In this document: positions 42,540 through 51,561 of the stretch, one piece after another
Numbering within the stretch: the stretch's first letter is position 1
How the letters are laid out: every line of letters begins with the position of its first letter
Assembly (NCBI GenBank): GCA_016711285.1
Contig: JADJTG010000014.1
Location: 186,001 to 250,000 of the forward strand
DNA length: 64,000 bases
Source: Sphingobacteriales bacterium
GTDB lineage: Bacteria > Bacteroidota > Bacteroidia > Chitinophagales > UBA2359
Direction of reading: 5' to 3'
Program-made: the position numbers and the translations under genes
The notes under the pieces: generated by a model
Databases searched by the model: none
The model's input: only the letters and a program-made list of their open reading frames with translations
Told to the model about the DNA's origin: nothing

Positions 42540-45500
42540 ATGAGATTTATTTACTTCTTTTGGTCGTTTTTTGTTCTGTTGCTTTTGGGTACAAAAGAGA
42601 TGACAGCGCAAAACTGCGACCTGCAAGGTGCTACACTTTCTATTGTTTCGGTTCAAAACGGTTATGTAGAACCCACGAACTACGGAGCAGGTATCGGTCA
42701 ATCAACAGGCTCCATCAGCAACAACGAACCCCTCAATATCATTGCTACCAGTTCGGGTACCGTAACTGTAACTGTAGGTTATCGTTTTACCTTTATCGGC
42801 GGCTCGTCTTGTGCGTGGGTACACGGCTTGAACTGGTCGTCCAGCACCGCCGCCAACTGGTCGGAAGACAGTGGACCCAGTGGCGATTGGATTTATATGC
42901 CCAACGGCGTAACCGGTATTTGTAGCGGTAATACAGGGGGGGCAGGGTATTATTACGATGGTCCCGGTGACGATGGCAGCAGCTACGACCCCGCTACCGG
43001 CGAATGTTCTACCGGTGGAACTTCCATAGCAGGCTCTGATGTGGACGGCGACCCTTCCGACAACTGGGGTTTTCCGGCTACCAGTGGTTGTAATACGTCA
43101 TTTACCACTAATGCCTTTCAATTTACCCTCACTTTTTGCCCGCTTTCTCCCGTTCCTACCGATTTTACCACCGATATTACTTTCTCTATCAGCGAAGACG
43201 GCGATACAGGCGGTTGGGGACAAGTGGGTACTTGTCAGGATATGTCTAATACCTATACCATTACCATTTTCAATACTTTCAACACTTGCCCTTGTGGTAA
43301 TATAGAACCCAAAATAACGGCGCAAAAAGACACTTTGAAATATTGTTCTGTCAGCCCGAATGTGGATTTGAATAATGCAGGATTATCGGTGACAGATGGC
43401 GGAGCAGTACAATTTTACAGCGCATTGCCTCCTTCTGCTGCTACTTTGGTATCGCCTACGCCTTCTTTGGGACCCGGTTTGAACTTGACTTATTATGCAG
43501 TCAGTCAGGGAACATCAGGCTGCTATGATGCCTACCCCATTCAGGTAGTATGGATAGACCCCTGCGCAGATGACGGGAATTGCCAAAATGGTATAGAACA
43601 ACTCAACAGCGATTGCGAATGTACCAATGTCAATGCTCCCTTTCCCTATCCGCCCGCCTGCGCAGATGACGGCGATAATTGTAATGGCGAAGAAGTATAT
43701 GAAGACCAGAACACAGGCGATTTAGACGGAAATGGTACAGTAGATTGCGCTTGTGTTTCCGACCCCAACACCATACCGCAAGAACCTGCCGTCGGTTGTA
43801 GTGATAATATCTGCGAGAATGGCGAAGAAGTATGGGACAGCACTTTTGATATAGATGGCGATGGTATATTGTGCGAATGTGCCCTTGACCCTAATTCTTT
43901 ACCCGATATCACCTGCAACGATGACGGTGATAACTGCAACGGCGCAGAAATATGGAACAGTACCATTTGTGTATGCGAAAGCGACGGCAATATTCCTTCC
44001 GAACCCGCTGGCGGCTGCTCTGATAATGACTGCTCCAACGGTTACGAATATTGGGATAGTTCCGTTTGCGCTTGCGCCACCGAACCCACCACCTGCGACA
44101 ACGGCGGTGCTACCGAATTAATTGCTTGTAATGACAACAATGCCAATACCGTAAATGACGAAGCCGAAGTATTGGTGTGCGATAATACAATTATATGTAC
44201 GCCTTGCGCGGGTACTTCTGCTACCTGCAACAGTGCGGGAATAACATTAGTATCTCAACCCTGCAACGATAACGATGCTTGTACCGAAAATGACGTACAA
44301 CAAATTATTCAGGGCACTACTACCATTTGTGAGCCTTGCGCGGGCACCCCGATTACCTGCGCCAATGGCGGTGCTACCGAAATTCTTACTTGCGATGATG
44401 GTGATGCTGCTACTTTAAATGATGAGGTAGAGGTATTGGTCTGTGATAACAGCGTTATTTGTACACCTTGTGCCGGAACTGCCGCTACTTGTAGCAGTCC
44501 GGGTGTAGTGATTGTGCAACAGAGTTGTGATGATGGCGATGATTGTACTTCTAATGACGAAGAAAGCATTATTCAGGGTACAAGCATTGTGTGTGTACCC
44601 TGCGCGGGTACTCCGATTACCTGCGCCAATGGCGGTGCTACCGAAATGGTAAGTTGTAATGACAATGATGCTGCCACCCTCAACGACCAAGCCGAGGTGC
44701 TGGTATGTGATAATACAATAATTTGTACGCCCTGTGCCGGTACACCGGCTACTTGCAGTGGAGCAGGAGTAGTGATTGTACAACAAAGCTGCGATGACGG
44801 CGATGATTGCACCACCAATGATATGGAAGATATTATTCAGGGTACAAGCATTGTGTGTGAACCTTGTGCAGGCACCCCGATTACCTGTGCCAATGGCGGT
44901 GCTACCGAAATGCTGGCTTGCGATGACGGCGATGCTGCCACACTCAATGATCAGGAAGAAGTATTGGTATGTAATAACAGCATTGTTTGTAGCCCTTGTG
45001 CCGGAACATCTGCCACTTGTGCTTCTCCGGGTATTGTTATTGTCAATCAGCCTTGTAATGATAATGATGCTTGCACCAATAATGATATACAAGGTGTTAT
45101 TCAGGGTACAAGCATTGTGTGCGAACCCTGTGCAGGCACCCCGATTACCTGTGCCAATGGCGGTGCTACCGAAATGCTGGCTTGCGATGACGGCGATGCT
45201 GCCACTTTAAATGATGAAGTAGAAGTATTGGTTTGTGATAATAGTATTATTTGCAGCCCTTGCGCCGGAACATCTGCTACTTGTAACAGTGTAGGTATTG
45301 TTTTGGTGGCACAATCCTGCAATGACGGCAGTGCTTGTACCGCAAATGATACCGAGGAAGTAATTCAGGGAACAAATATAGTATGTACACCTTGTGCCGG
45401 AACGCCGATTACTTGTAATAGTGCAGGTGCAACAACAACACAACCTTGCAACGACAACGATGCGAATACCATCAATGACGAAGAAACCATATTGACTTGT

Positions 45501-47720
45501 GACGGCAGTGTGTGCAGCCCTTGTGCGGGTACACCTACTTCCTGTGCGGGCAGCCCTACGGTAGTGCAGGCTTGTGATGATAATGACGATTGTACTAATA
45601 ATGACGAAGAAACCGTATTGGTGAGTGATGGAACAGTATGTGTACCTTGCGCCGGAACGCCGATTACTTGCAATAGCGCAGGCGCAACAACAACACAACC
45701 TTGCGACGACAACGATGCCAATACCATCAATGACGAAGAAACGATATTGACGTGTGACAGCAGTGTGTGTAGCCCTTGTGCAGGCACACCAACTTCTTGT
45801 ACGGGCAGTCCTACGGTAGTGCAGTCTTGTGATGATAATGACGATTGTACTAATAATGACGAAGAAACCGTATTGGTGAGCGATGGAACAGTATGTGTAC
45901 CTTGCGCCGGAACGCCGATTACGTGTAATAGTGCAGGTGCAACAACAACACAACCTTGCAACGACAACGATGCCAATACCATCAATGACGAAGAAACCAT
46001 ATTGACTTGTGACGGCAGTGTGTGCAACCCTTGTGCGGGTACACCAACTTCCTGTGTGGGCAGCCCCACGGTAGTACAGGCTTGTGATGATAATAGTGAT
46101 TGTACCAATAATGACGAAGAAACCGTATTGGTGAGCGATGGAACAGTATGTATACCTTGCGCCGGAACGCCGATTACTTGCAACACAGCAGGTGCAACGA
46201 CTACACAGTCTTGCGATGACGGCAATGCGAATACCATCAATGATGAAGAAACCATATTGACGTGTGACGGCAGTGTGTGCAGCCCTTGTGCGGGTACACC
46301 GACTTCCTGTGCGGGCAGCCCCACGGTAGTACAGGCTTGTGATGATAATAGTGATTGTACCAATAATGACGAAGAAACCGTATTGGTGAGCGATGGAACG
46401 GTCTGTGTGCCTTGTGCCGGAACGCCGATTACTTGTAACACAGCAGGCGCAACGACCACTCAACCTTGTAATGACAACGATGCCAATACCATCAATGACG
46501 AAGAAACCATATTGACGTGTGACGGCAGTGTGTGCAACCCTTGTGCAGGTACACCTACTTCCTGTGTGGGCAGACAAACTGTGGTGCAACCTTGTGATGA
46601 TAATAATCCTTGTACATTAAATGATGAAGAGGTTGTATTGCTGAGTGACGGAACTATTTGTGTGCCTTGTGCGGGTACGGCTATTGCACCACCTTCTGCC
46701 GGAAACAACAGTACAGCAGACCTCTGCTCTAACGGCAATACAGTGGCATTGATTGATTTGATGCAGGGAAATCCTGATAGCGGAGGTGTATGGACAAATG
46801 GTGTCGGTACTACCATTAGCGGCAATTTTGACCCCACTTCCGATGCAGCGGGCACTTACACTTATACGGTGGACAATAACGGTTGTTCTGACGATGCAAC
46901 ATTGACAATATCATTGATAGATTGCTCTGCTTGCCCTACAATTACCAATGCTGCGAGTGTAGATACAACACTTTGCAATGGCGAGACGGTAGATTTTGCG
47001 GCAGCCGAAGCATCAATTACCTTTGACGACCCCGACAATTTGTCAAATGGCATAGCTTGGTACAGCAATGCAGCCCTTACTACGGTACTCAACACCGCTA
47101 CTTTCAGTGCCGACAACTCCGATGCCTGCGACATACAGAATTTAACTTTATACGTTGCGGTATTGTGTGGCACTACACCAGTTGCCGCCGGAACAATAGA
47201 TGTACAAGTATATCCTGATTACAACAGCTCGCAGATTATTGAAACGGTGAACGAATGTAATGTGCCTACCATTAGCGGCTTATGCAGCAATTATGTCATT
47301 ACGCCACTCAGCACAGTGCCTTCTCAGGTATTGCCCGGCGATAGTGGCAGCATCGACTGGCAAATCACTTATAATGCAGGCGATTGTTTTTCAATAACAG
47401 AAAGCACCCCTTACAATTGTCCACAGACCATTGCTCCCGAAATAGAATATATTGAAGTTCCGAGTGCGTTTTCACCGAATGGCGATAATATGAACGATGT
47501 GTTCCGTATCAGCGGCAGCAATAAAGTGAGCAGCATTCAGGTGCTGATAGCCAATCGCTGGGGAAATATCGTATTTGAAGACGATCAGTTGGATTTTTAC
47601 TGGGACGGTACTTATGAGGGAAAAGATGCGGAAATGGGCGTTTATACTTTGTATATCAAAGCGAATTATGAAAGCGGAAAAGAGAAAATAGTACGCGGAA
47701 ATATTACTTTGGTGCGCTAA
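42540..47720 (+). CDS. Giant cysteine-rich repeat adhesin with type B T9SS (gliding-motility) C-terminal domain
   Basis: I start it at the ATG at 42540, which opens a clean signal peptide (MRFIYFFWSFFVLLLLG...MTAQ), giving 1726 aa; the upstream extension is probably untranslated. Residues ~20-350 are a beta-rich region. Asp-rich segments of thrombospondin-3 or EF-like type (GDLDGNGTVDCACV, DIDGDGILCECA) follow at ~375-530. Residues ~555-1375 carry 20 PCAGT motifs spaced 42-44 residues apart, each followed by a paired-cysteine Asp/Asn loop (CDDNDDCTNNDEE). After ~260 residues of Ig-like sequence comes the CHU_C domain (PSAFSPNGDNMNDVFRI to IVRGNITLVR, ~1638-1726). The product is probably a surface-exposed, calcium-stabilised, disulfide-rich stalk. 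A strong terminator follows. Confidence 0.88.
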   Translation: MRFIYFFWSFFVLLLLGTKEMTAQNCDLQGATLSIVSVQNGYVEPTNYGAGIGQSTGSISNNEPLNIIATSSGTVTVTVGYRFTFIGGSSCAWVHGLNWSSSTAANWSEDSGPSGDWIYMPNGVTGICSGNTGGAGYYYDGPGDDGSSYDPATGECSTGGTSIAGSDVDGDPSDNWGFPATSGCNTSFTTNAFQFTLTFCPLSPVPTDFTTDITFSISEDGDTGGWGQVGTCQDMSNTYTITIFNTFNTCPCGNIEPKITAQKDTLKYCSVSPNVDLNNAGLSVTDGGAVQFYSALPPSAATLVSPTPSLGPGLNLTYYAVSQGTSGCYDAYPIQVVWIDPCADDGNCQNGIEQLNSDCECTNVNAPFPYPPACADDGDNCNGEEVYEDQNTGDLDGNGTVDCACVSDPNTIPQEPAVGCSDNICENGEEVWDSTFDIDGDGILCECALDPNSLPDITCNDDGDNCNGAEIWNSTICVCESDGNIPSEPAGGCSDNDCSNGYEYWDSSVCACATEPTTCDNGGATELIACNDNNANTVNDEAEVLVCDNTIICTPCAGTSATCNSAGITLVSQPCNDNDACTENDVQQIIQGTTTICEPCAGTPITCANGGATEILTCDDGDAATLNDEVEVLVCDNSVICTPCAGTAATCSSPGVVIVQQSCDDGDDCTSNDEESIIQGTSIVCVPCAGTPITCANGGATEMVSCNDNDAATLNDQAEVLVCDNTIICTPCAGTPATCSGAGVVIVQQSCDDGDDCTTNDMEDIIQGTSIVCEPCAGTPITCANGGATEMLACDDGDAATLNDQEEVLVCNNSIVCSPCAGTSATCASPGIVIVNQPCNDNDACTNNDIQGVIQGTSIVCEPCAGTPITCANGGATEMLACDDGDAATLNDEVEVLVCDNSIICSPCAGTSATCNSVGIVLVAQSCNDGSACTANDTEEVIQGTNIVCTPCAGTPITCNSAGATTTQPCNDNDANTINDEETILTCDGSVCSPCAGTPTSCAGSPTVVQACDDNDDCTNNDEETVLVSDGTVCVPCAGTPITCNSAGATTTQPCDDNDANTINDEETILTCDSSVCSPCAGTPTSCTGSPTVVQSCDDNDDCTNNDEETVLVSDGTVCVPCAGTPITCNSAGATTTQPCNDNDANTINDEETILTCDGSVCNPCAGTPTSCVGSPTVVQACDDNSDCTNNDEETVLVSDGTVCIPCAGTPITCNTAGATTTQSCDDGNANTINDEETILTCDGSVCSPCAGTPTSCAGSPTVVQACDDNSDCTNNDEETVLVSDGTVCVPCAGTPITCNTAGATTTQPCNDNDANTINDEETILTCDGSVCNPCAGTPTSCVGRQTVVQPCDDNNPCTLNDEEVVLLSDGTICVPCAGTAIAPPSAGNNSTADLCSNGNTVALIDLMQGNPDSGGVWTNGVGTTISGNFDPTSDAAGTYTYTVDNNGCSDDATLTISLIDCSACPTITNAASVDTTLCNGETVDFAAAEASITFDDPDNLSNGIAWYSNAALTTVLNTATFSADNSDACDIQNLTLYVAVLCGTTPVAAGTIDVQVYPDYNSSQIIETVNECNVPTISGLCSNYVITPLSTVPSQVLPGDSGSIDWQITYNAGDCFSITESTPYNCPQTIAPEIEYIEVPSAFSPNGDNMNDVFRISGSNKVSSIQVLIANRWGNIVFEDDQLDFYWDGTYEGKDAEMGVYTLYIKANYESGKEKIVRGNITLVR
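45390..46664 (+). repeat. Five tandem 255-bp repeats inside the adhesin gene
   Basis: The stretch is exactly 1275 bp, or five 255-bp (85-residue) units, each made of a 43-aa and a 42-aa half that both begin PCAGT. DNA identity between units is very high, which points to recent expansion or gene conversion. Just upstream (44202-45389), nine further PCAGT units are more diverged. The repeats create long meaningless open frames on the other strand. Confidence 0.9.
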
Positions 47721-47743
47721 GATTAAAAAAGTGTTTAAATGAT

Positions 47744-47792
47744 AAAAAAAACGGGCATAAAAGTTCTCACTGAACTTTATGCCCGTTTTTTT
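47744..47792. terminator. Rho-independent terminator
   Basis: A stem of about 15 bp with a single bulged A (47751-47766 with 47772-47786) is flanked by A- and T-runs. It ends the adhesin gene and can also serve the convergent minus-strand gene. Confidence 0.9.
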
Positions 47793-47895
47793 TAGAGCAG
47801 ACAAACGGATTTGGGAGGATAGGGTTTTATATTTCTACAAAGATGTCAGCCTTGACGAGTAGTTTTTTTAATGCTTGATTTATAGCAACTTTTAA

Positions 47896-48201
47896 CTACC
47901 TCTTTTTAGATAGGTTGATTGATAAACACATTCCAATTGTCGTTAATGCCATCCAAAACAACATTGCCCCAGATTGTTTAACCAATTCAACGTTTGTGAA
48001 TGTCTTTGAAAATATATTTTCCGTCAAAATTATCCAAATTGGCAATGAAAGCCCTGAAAGCAGAAATACAATAGTAATTGTTTTAATATTCAGTCTTGCT
48101 GACTCTATTAGAAGTCCGTTTATTCCCCAAAATCCGGCTCCTGCAAGTCCAGCAAAAAGTGCCAGAGAAATGAATTTGCCAAAGCTAAAAAGTTTGCACA
48201 C
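47896..48201 (-). CDS. Hypothetical small membrane protein
   Basis: This 101-aa protein is not recognised. It has three hydrophobic segments, at about residues 9-30, 40-60 and 77-96, and a basic tail (NLSKKR). The first segment is rich in glycine and alanine (LALFAGLAGAGFWGINGLL), with a pattern like small membrane components of transporters. The start may lie at an internal position (there is only one ATG before the first helix). It is close to, and co-directional with, the YwqG-like gene upstream, but 59 bp separate them and a link is not evident. Confidence 0.5.
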   Translation of the reverse strand: MCKLFSFGKFISLALFAGLAGAGFWGINGLLIESARLNIKTITIVFLLSGLSLPIWIILTENIFSKTFTNVELVKQSGAMLFWMALTTIGMCLSINLSKKR

Positions 48202-48260
48202 GATGGCACTTAGTGTTCAGTATCCGACCGCAGCAGAACCACTATTATACGCTGTAATTA

Positions 48261-49094
48261 CTAGGTATCTTGAAAAACTAATATTGCCTTATCAAAATTT
48301 TTATTCTTTAAATCATCTTTTGTAATTCCAAAATAGCCGATGGCGGTTACAATTCTATCAAAACCTATATAGAAATTTTCCATAGAAACTTGAAGAAGCG
48401 TAACAAATTCAGGACGAATAGCATCTATTTTAGCATTACCAGCCTCATTTGATTTATGCGTTTTGAAGTCTAAATACGAAAATGCCCAATCCCAGGTAAC
48501 ATCGTACTGAATCGGCATTGTATATCCTAAAACCTGCTCACCTTCATGATTACCATATTCATCATTAAAAATATATGAATTATCTCGGTCTTCCTCTTCT
48601 AAGGATTCTATTTCTAAAGTTTCTCCTGACGGGAAGGTATAAAAAGATTGAAACTCCATTCGTACCGGCTTAAAATGATATTCAGAGGTAAATTCTTTCG
48701 GAAAGTCAATATTTTTCAGTTCATTGTTTTCCGAGTAAAGCACCCTGTATCTTTTTTTGTTGTCAGAAACAACTTGCTCTTCGGCATCGGGTTTGTCGGA
48801 GTGTATGAAAAAATATATAATTCCTTTATCAGGAAGCTCATTGTCAATATCATACATTTTAATTTCTTCCAAATTTATTTGCGCCAAAAAAATCAACGAG
48901 TTTCCCGCAAATGTAGGCCAATCCATTCCGAGGGGCAGGTCTGGTGTGCCTCCAAATCTTGACAAACCTAATTGACTGCCTCCTATTGAAGTCTTTTTAT
49001 TTATTTTTATGGCAGGCTTTAATAAAGCCTCAACTTTCTTGAAGTCTGTTTGCCACTCCAATTCTTTGAGTGCTTTTATATACTCGTTTTTCAA
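48261..49094 (-). CDS. YwqG-like DUF1963 protein
   Basis: This 277-aa protein fits the DUF1963/YwqG family. It has SQLGLSRFGGTPDLPLGMDWP (shown: GLSRFGGTPDLPLGMDWP, about residues 42-60), the typical GGxPDLPxGxxWP motif, then NSLIFLAQINLEEI, the second family hallmark, and GIIYFFIHSD. The C-terminal LLQVSMENFYIGFDRIVTAI region is also characteristic. The fold is known from structures but the role is not; family members are often near toxin or surface loci. It has no signal peptide and no membrane helix. Confidence 0.82.
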   Translation of the reverse strand: MKNEYIKALKELEWQTDFKKVEALLKPAIKINKKTSIGGSQLGLSRFGGTPDLPLGMDWPTFAGNSLIFLAQINLEEIKMYDIDNELPDKGIIYFFIHSDKPDAEEQVVSDNKKRYRVLYSENNELKNIDFPKEFTSEYHFKPVRMEFQSFYTFPSGETLEIESLEEEDRDNSYIFNDEYGNHEGEQVLGYTMPIQYDVTWDWAFSYLDFKTHKSNEAGNAKIDAIRPEFVTLLQVSMENFYIGFDRIVTAIGYFGITKDDLKNKNFDKAILVFQDT

Positions 49095-49292
49095 TTTTTC
49101 AATTTTTCAATTTTCATTTTGATAATAAGGAATATATTTTGTTTGATAAATAAACCCACATTGCCGCAAAATCAATACAAATATACATCACCCGCAGAAA
49201 AATGCACTACTATTACAAGTTGGTATAAAAAATAAACCATATAAAACAAACTTCACAGAGCCGCCGCAGTCGTCTGTGGGTATCGCATTTTT

Positions 49293-51516
49293 TTATTGTT
49301 TTTCAAAATGCGCTTTTACTACCGAGCTGTCGCGCAGCGGAACAGAAACGCAGCTTTCTTTGATGCGGCTGTTGCCAAGCTCCCAATAAGCAAAGCGGTA
49401 GCCCTCGGCAGGGTAGGCGTTGAGGTCGATATTTTGAGCACTGAAATAGATGCCTGTAAAAGGATATTGGGTCGGAAAATAGGTGTTGATGGCGATGCTG
49501 CCCGAAGCCGGAGGCTCTACGCTGCTCACCATTTTTATTTCGCTGCCCAACAGGAGTTGTTCGCGCAGGTAGCGGCGAATGATGGCGGTGCGCAGTTTGG
49601 CAAAAGTGACGATTTCGCCCACATATTTTTCTTTCCATTCCACCACCGACATACCCCATCGTCCGCAATGACGCGGCATTTCGGGTTCTAACTGCGCCGC
49701 GAGCCGCTCCAATGTCGCCAATACGTGCTCCGGCGCAAAGGTGCTGTTGAGCAAATCGTTGAAGCGTTGGGTGAAATATTTTTTAAAATCGGGATTTTGA
49801 AGCAACATTTTCAGCATTTTCGCTTGCGGCGAATTGGCATTGAATATTTCCATTAAGTTGTTTTCGCCAGCCATACCGATATGCCCCATAGAAATATCCA
49901 AGTCGGTGAGAAAAAAATGCCACCTGCCGCCGTCATATTCGGGGCTGCGCCACGCCCGCACATTCCCCGACTGATGCCAATCTTTGTTCACGACATACAG
50001 ATTGGTAATCATATAATCACAAAAATTTTCAATATTCAAATGTGCTTTTACCCACTCGTAGTGCTGCAAAGCCGATAAATCATTGTTGAAAATATAATCG
50101 CGCATTGCCCTGAAATGCTCCGTTGTGCCATCTACCGCTTCCAATCCGCAGCCTTCTACTATTTCAACACTTTTGGCTTTTATGCCGTATTTTTCGGCTA
50201 AATAATACTTGTCGGCTTTGTCGCGCAGGTCGTGAATACCCCAGTATCTTCCGTTGATATATACCACTACCGGACGATATTGCTGTACATCTACCGTTCC
50301 GAGCGGGGCGATGAGTTCGTGTATAAGCGGGTCATTGAGATGTGAGAGTTTAAAATTTTGCCCCGAATTTTTGAGCAATACATTGCGGTACGATTTTTGG
50401 GCTTGTTGCGGAAAAAAAGAAAATTTAAACCTATTGCCGTATAAACCGCCGAGTGCTTTTATTTGCAAACTTTTCATATCAAAAGCCCGTGAGCCGGCTC
50501 CGTGAATTTTTGCTCCTGCTTTCTGATGAAAACGCAGGTCGCCTTTTTCATCCAACCACTCAAAAAATACCGGAATTGTCCAATCTTGCCAAAAATTAGC
50601 TCCGTGGTGCGGCGGTTGCGGCTCGGCATACATTCCTTTTTCGTAGATGCCGCGCTCCACGCTGAACCAATCGCCGACATTTCCGGTTAAAAACACCACC
50701 GGAAGGCTTGGTTTTTTTTCAAACAAATAAGTGCGCTCCACCACTTCACTGGGCAGGCAGGTGCGGCTGTAAGCCACCGCTTTTATCATTTGAGAACTGT
50801 TGATAATGACAGGCTCCTGATAGCGTTTTGAGCGCGAGGTAGGCTCGCTGCCGTCGGTGGTATAATACACGTCCTGTTCGGGGTCGCTCTCTATCATCAC
50901 CCACATTTCTTTTTTGATAAAACCCCGATTCGCCGATAATTTCGGGGCTTTTGGTGTAGCACTGATAGGGCAGGGAGGTGTTGTTGGATTTTTTGGGAGT
51001 GGGGTTTTCAAAAATAGCCCAGCCCATCGTTCGGCTGTCGCCTACTCTGCCGTAAGCGTGTCCAAAGCGCACTTCGCGCAAGCCTACAGCATCTGTTTTT
51101 TCGCCCGCCGCATTGCTCAGGAGCAGGGTATCTTTTTCATCAATTTTAAAATTGGTATGTAAAAAACGGTTGGGAATTCCACTATTTTCGGTACAATCCA
51201 ATTTGTTTTTTCCCGACAAAAAAACAATAAGATAGCTGTAAGGCTGCATTTGCACATCGGGAATACGCCATTTTCGCGCTTGTTTGGTATTATCGCTCAA
51301 ATAAAAACCCTCTAAATTTGCCACAGCAGCACTATTGTTGTAGAGTTCTAACCAAGTAGGATAATCTTTGTCCTGATCAGCAAAAAGAAAATAATTATGA
51401 AAGCAAATTTCATTCAACTGCACCTGAGCACAGGCAGAAAAATACCCTGCAAAGTACAGGAGCAACAGCAAGCAGCGCACCATAGAGTGTAGTTTTGGAG
51501 TGCCGCGAAAGTACAA
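49293..51516 (-). pseudogene. Secreted lamin-tail / CotH-kinase protein, split by one-base insertion
   Basis: Two overlapping frames make one protein of about 740 aa. The first (51516 to 50746) gives a signal peptide (CLLLLLYFAGYFSACAQ) and a lamin-tail domain (QLNEICFHNYFLFADQDKDYPTW region, shown in part as LELYNNSAAVANLEGFYLSD). The second (51011 to 49293) gives a chitobiase-like Ig domain (VYYTTDGSEPTSRSKRY) and a CotH kinase domain with RFHQKAGAKIHGAGSRAF, INGRYWGIHDLRDKAD and HFFLTDLDISMG. The frames meet at an A6 run on the minus strand (50910-50915): with five As, ESGFYQ-K continues as EMWVMIESDPEQD. CotH domains are atypical protein kinases. No T9SS tail is visible at the C-terminus. 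Confidence 0.8.
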
Positions 51517-51561
51517 AAAAATATAGAAATGCTGTATTTTATCTTTAAAATCAGTCCGAAA

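Noticed and set aside
43646..46855. Long minus-strand open frames opposite the adhesin gene
   Set aside because: They mirror the repeat structure of the plus-strand gene, which has a signal peptide, cysteine pattern and a known C-terminal domain.
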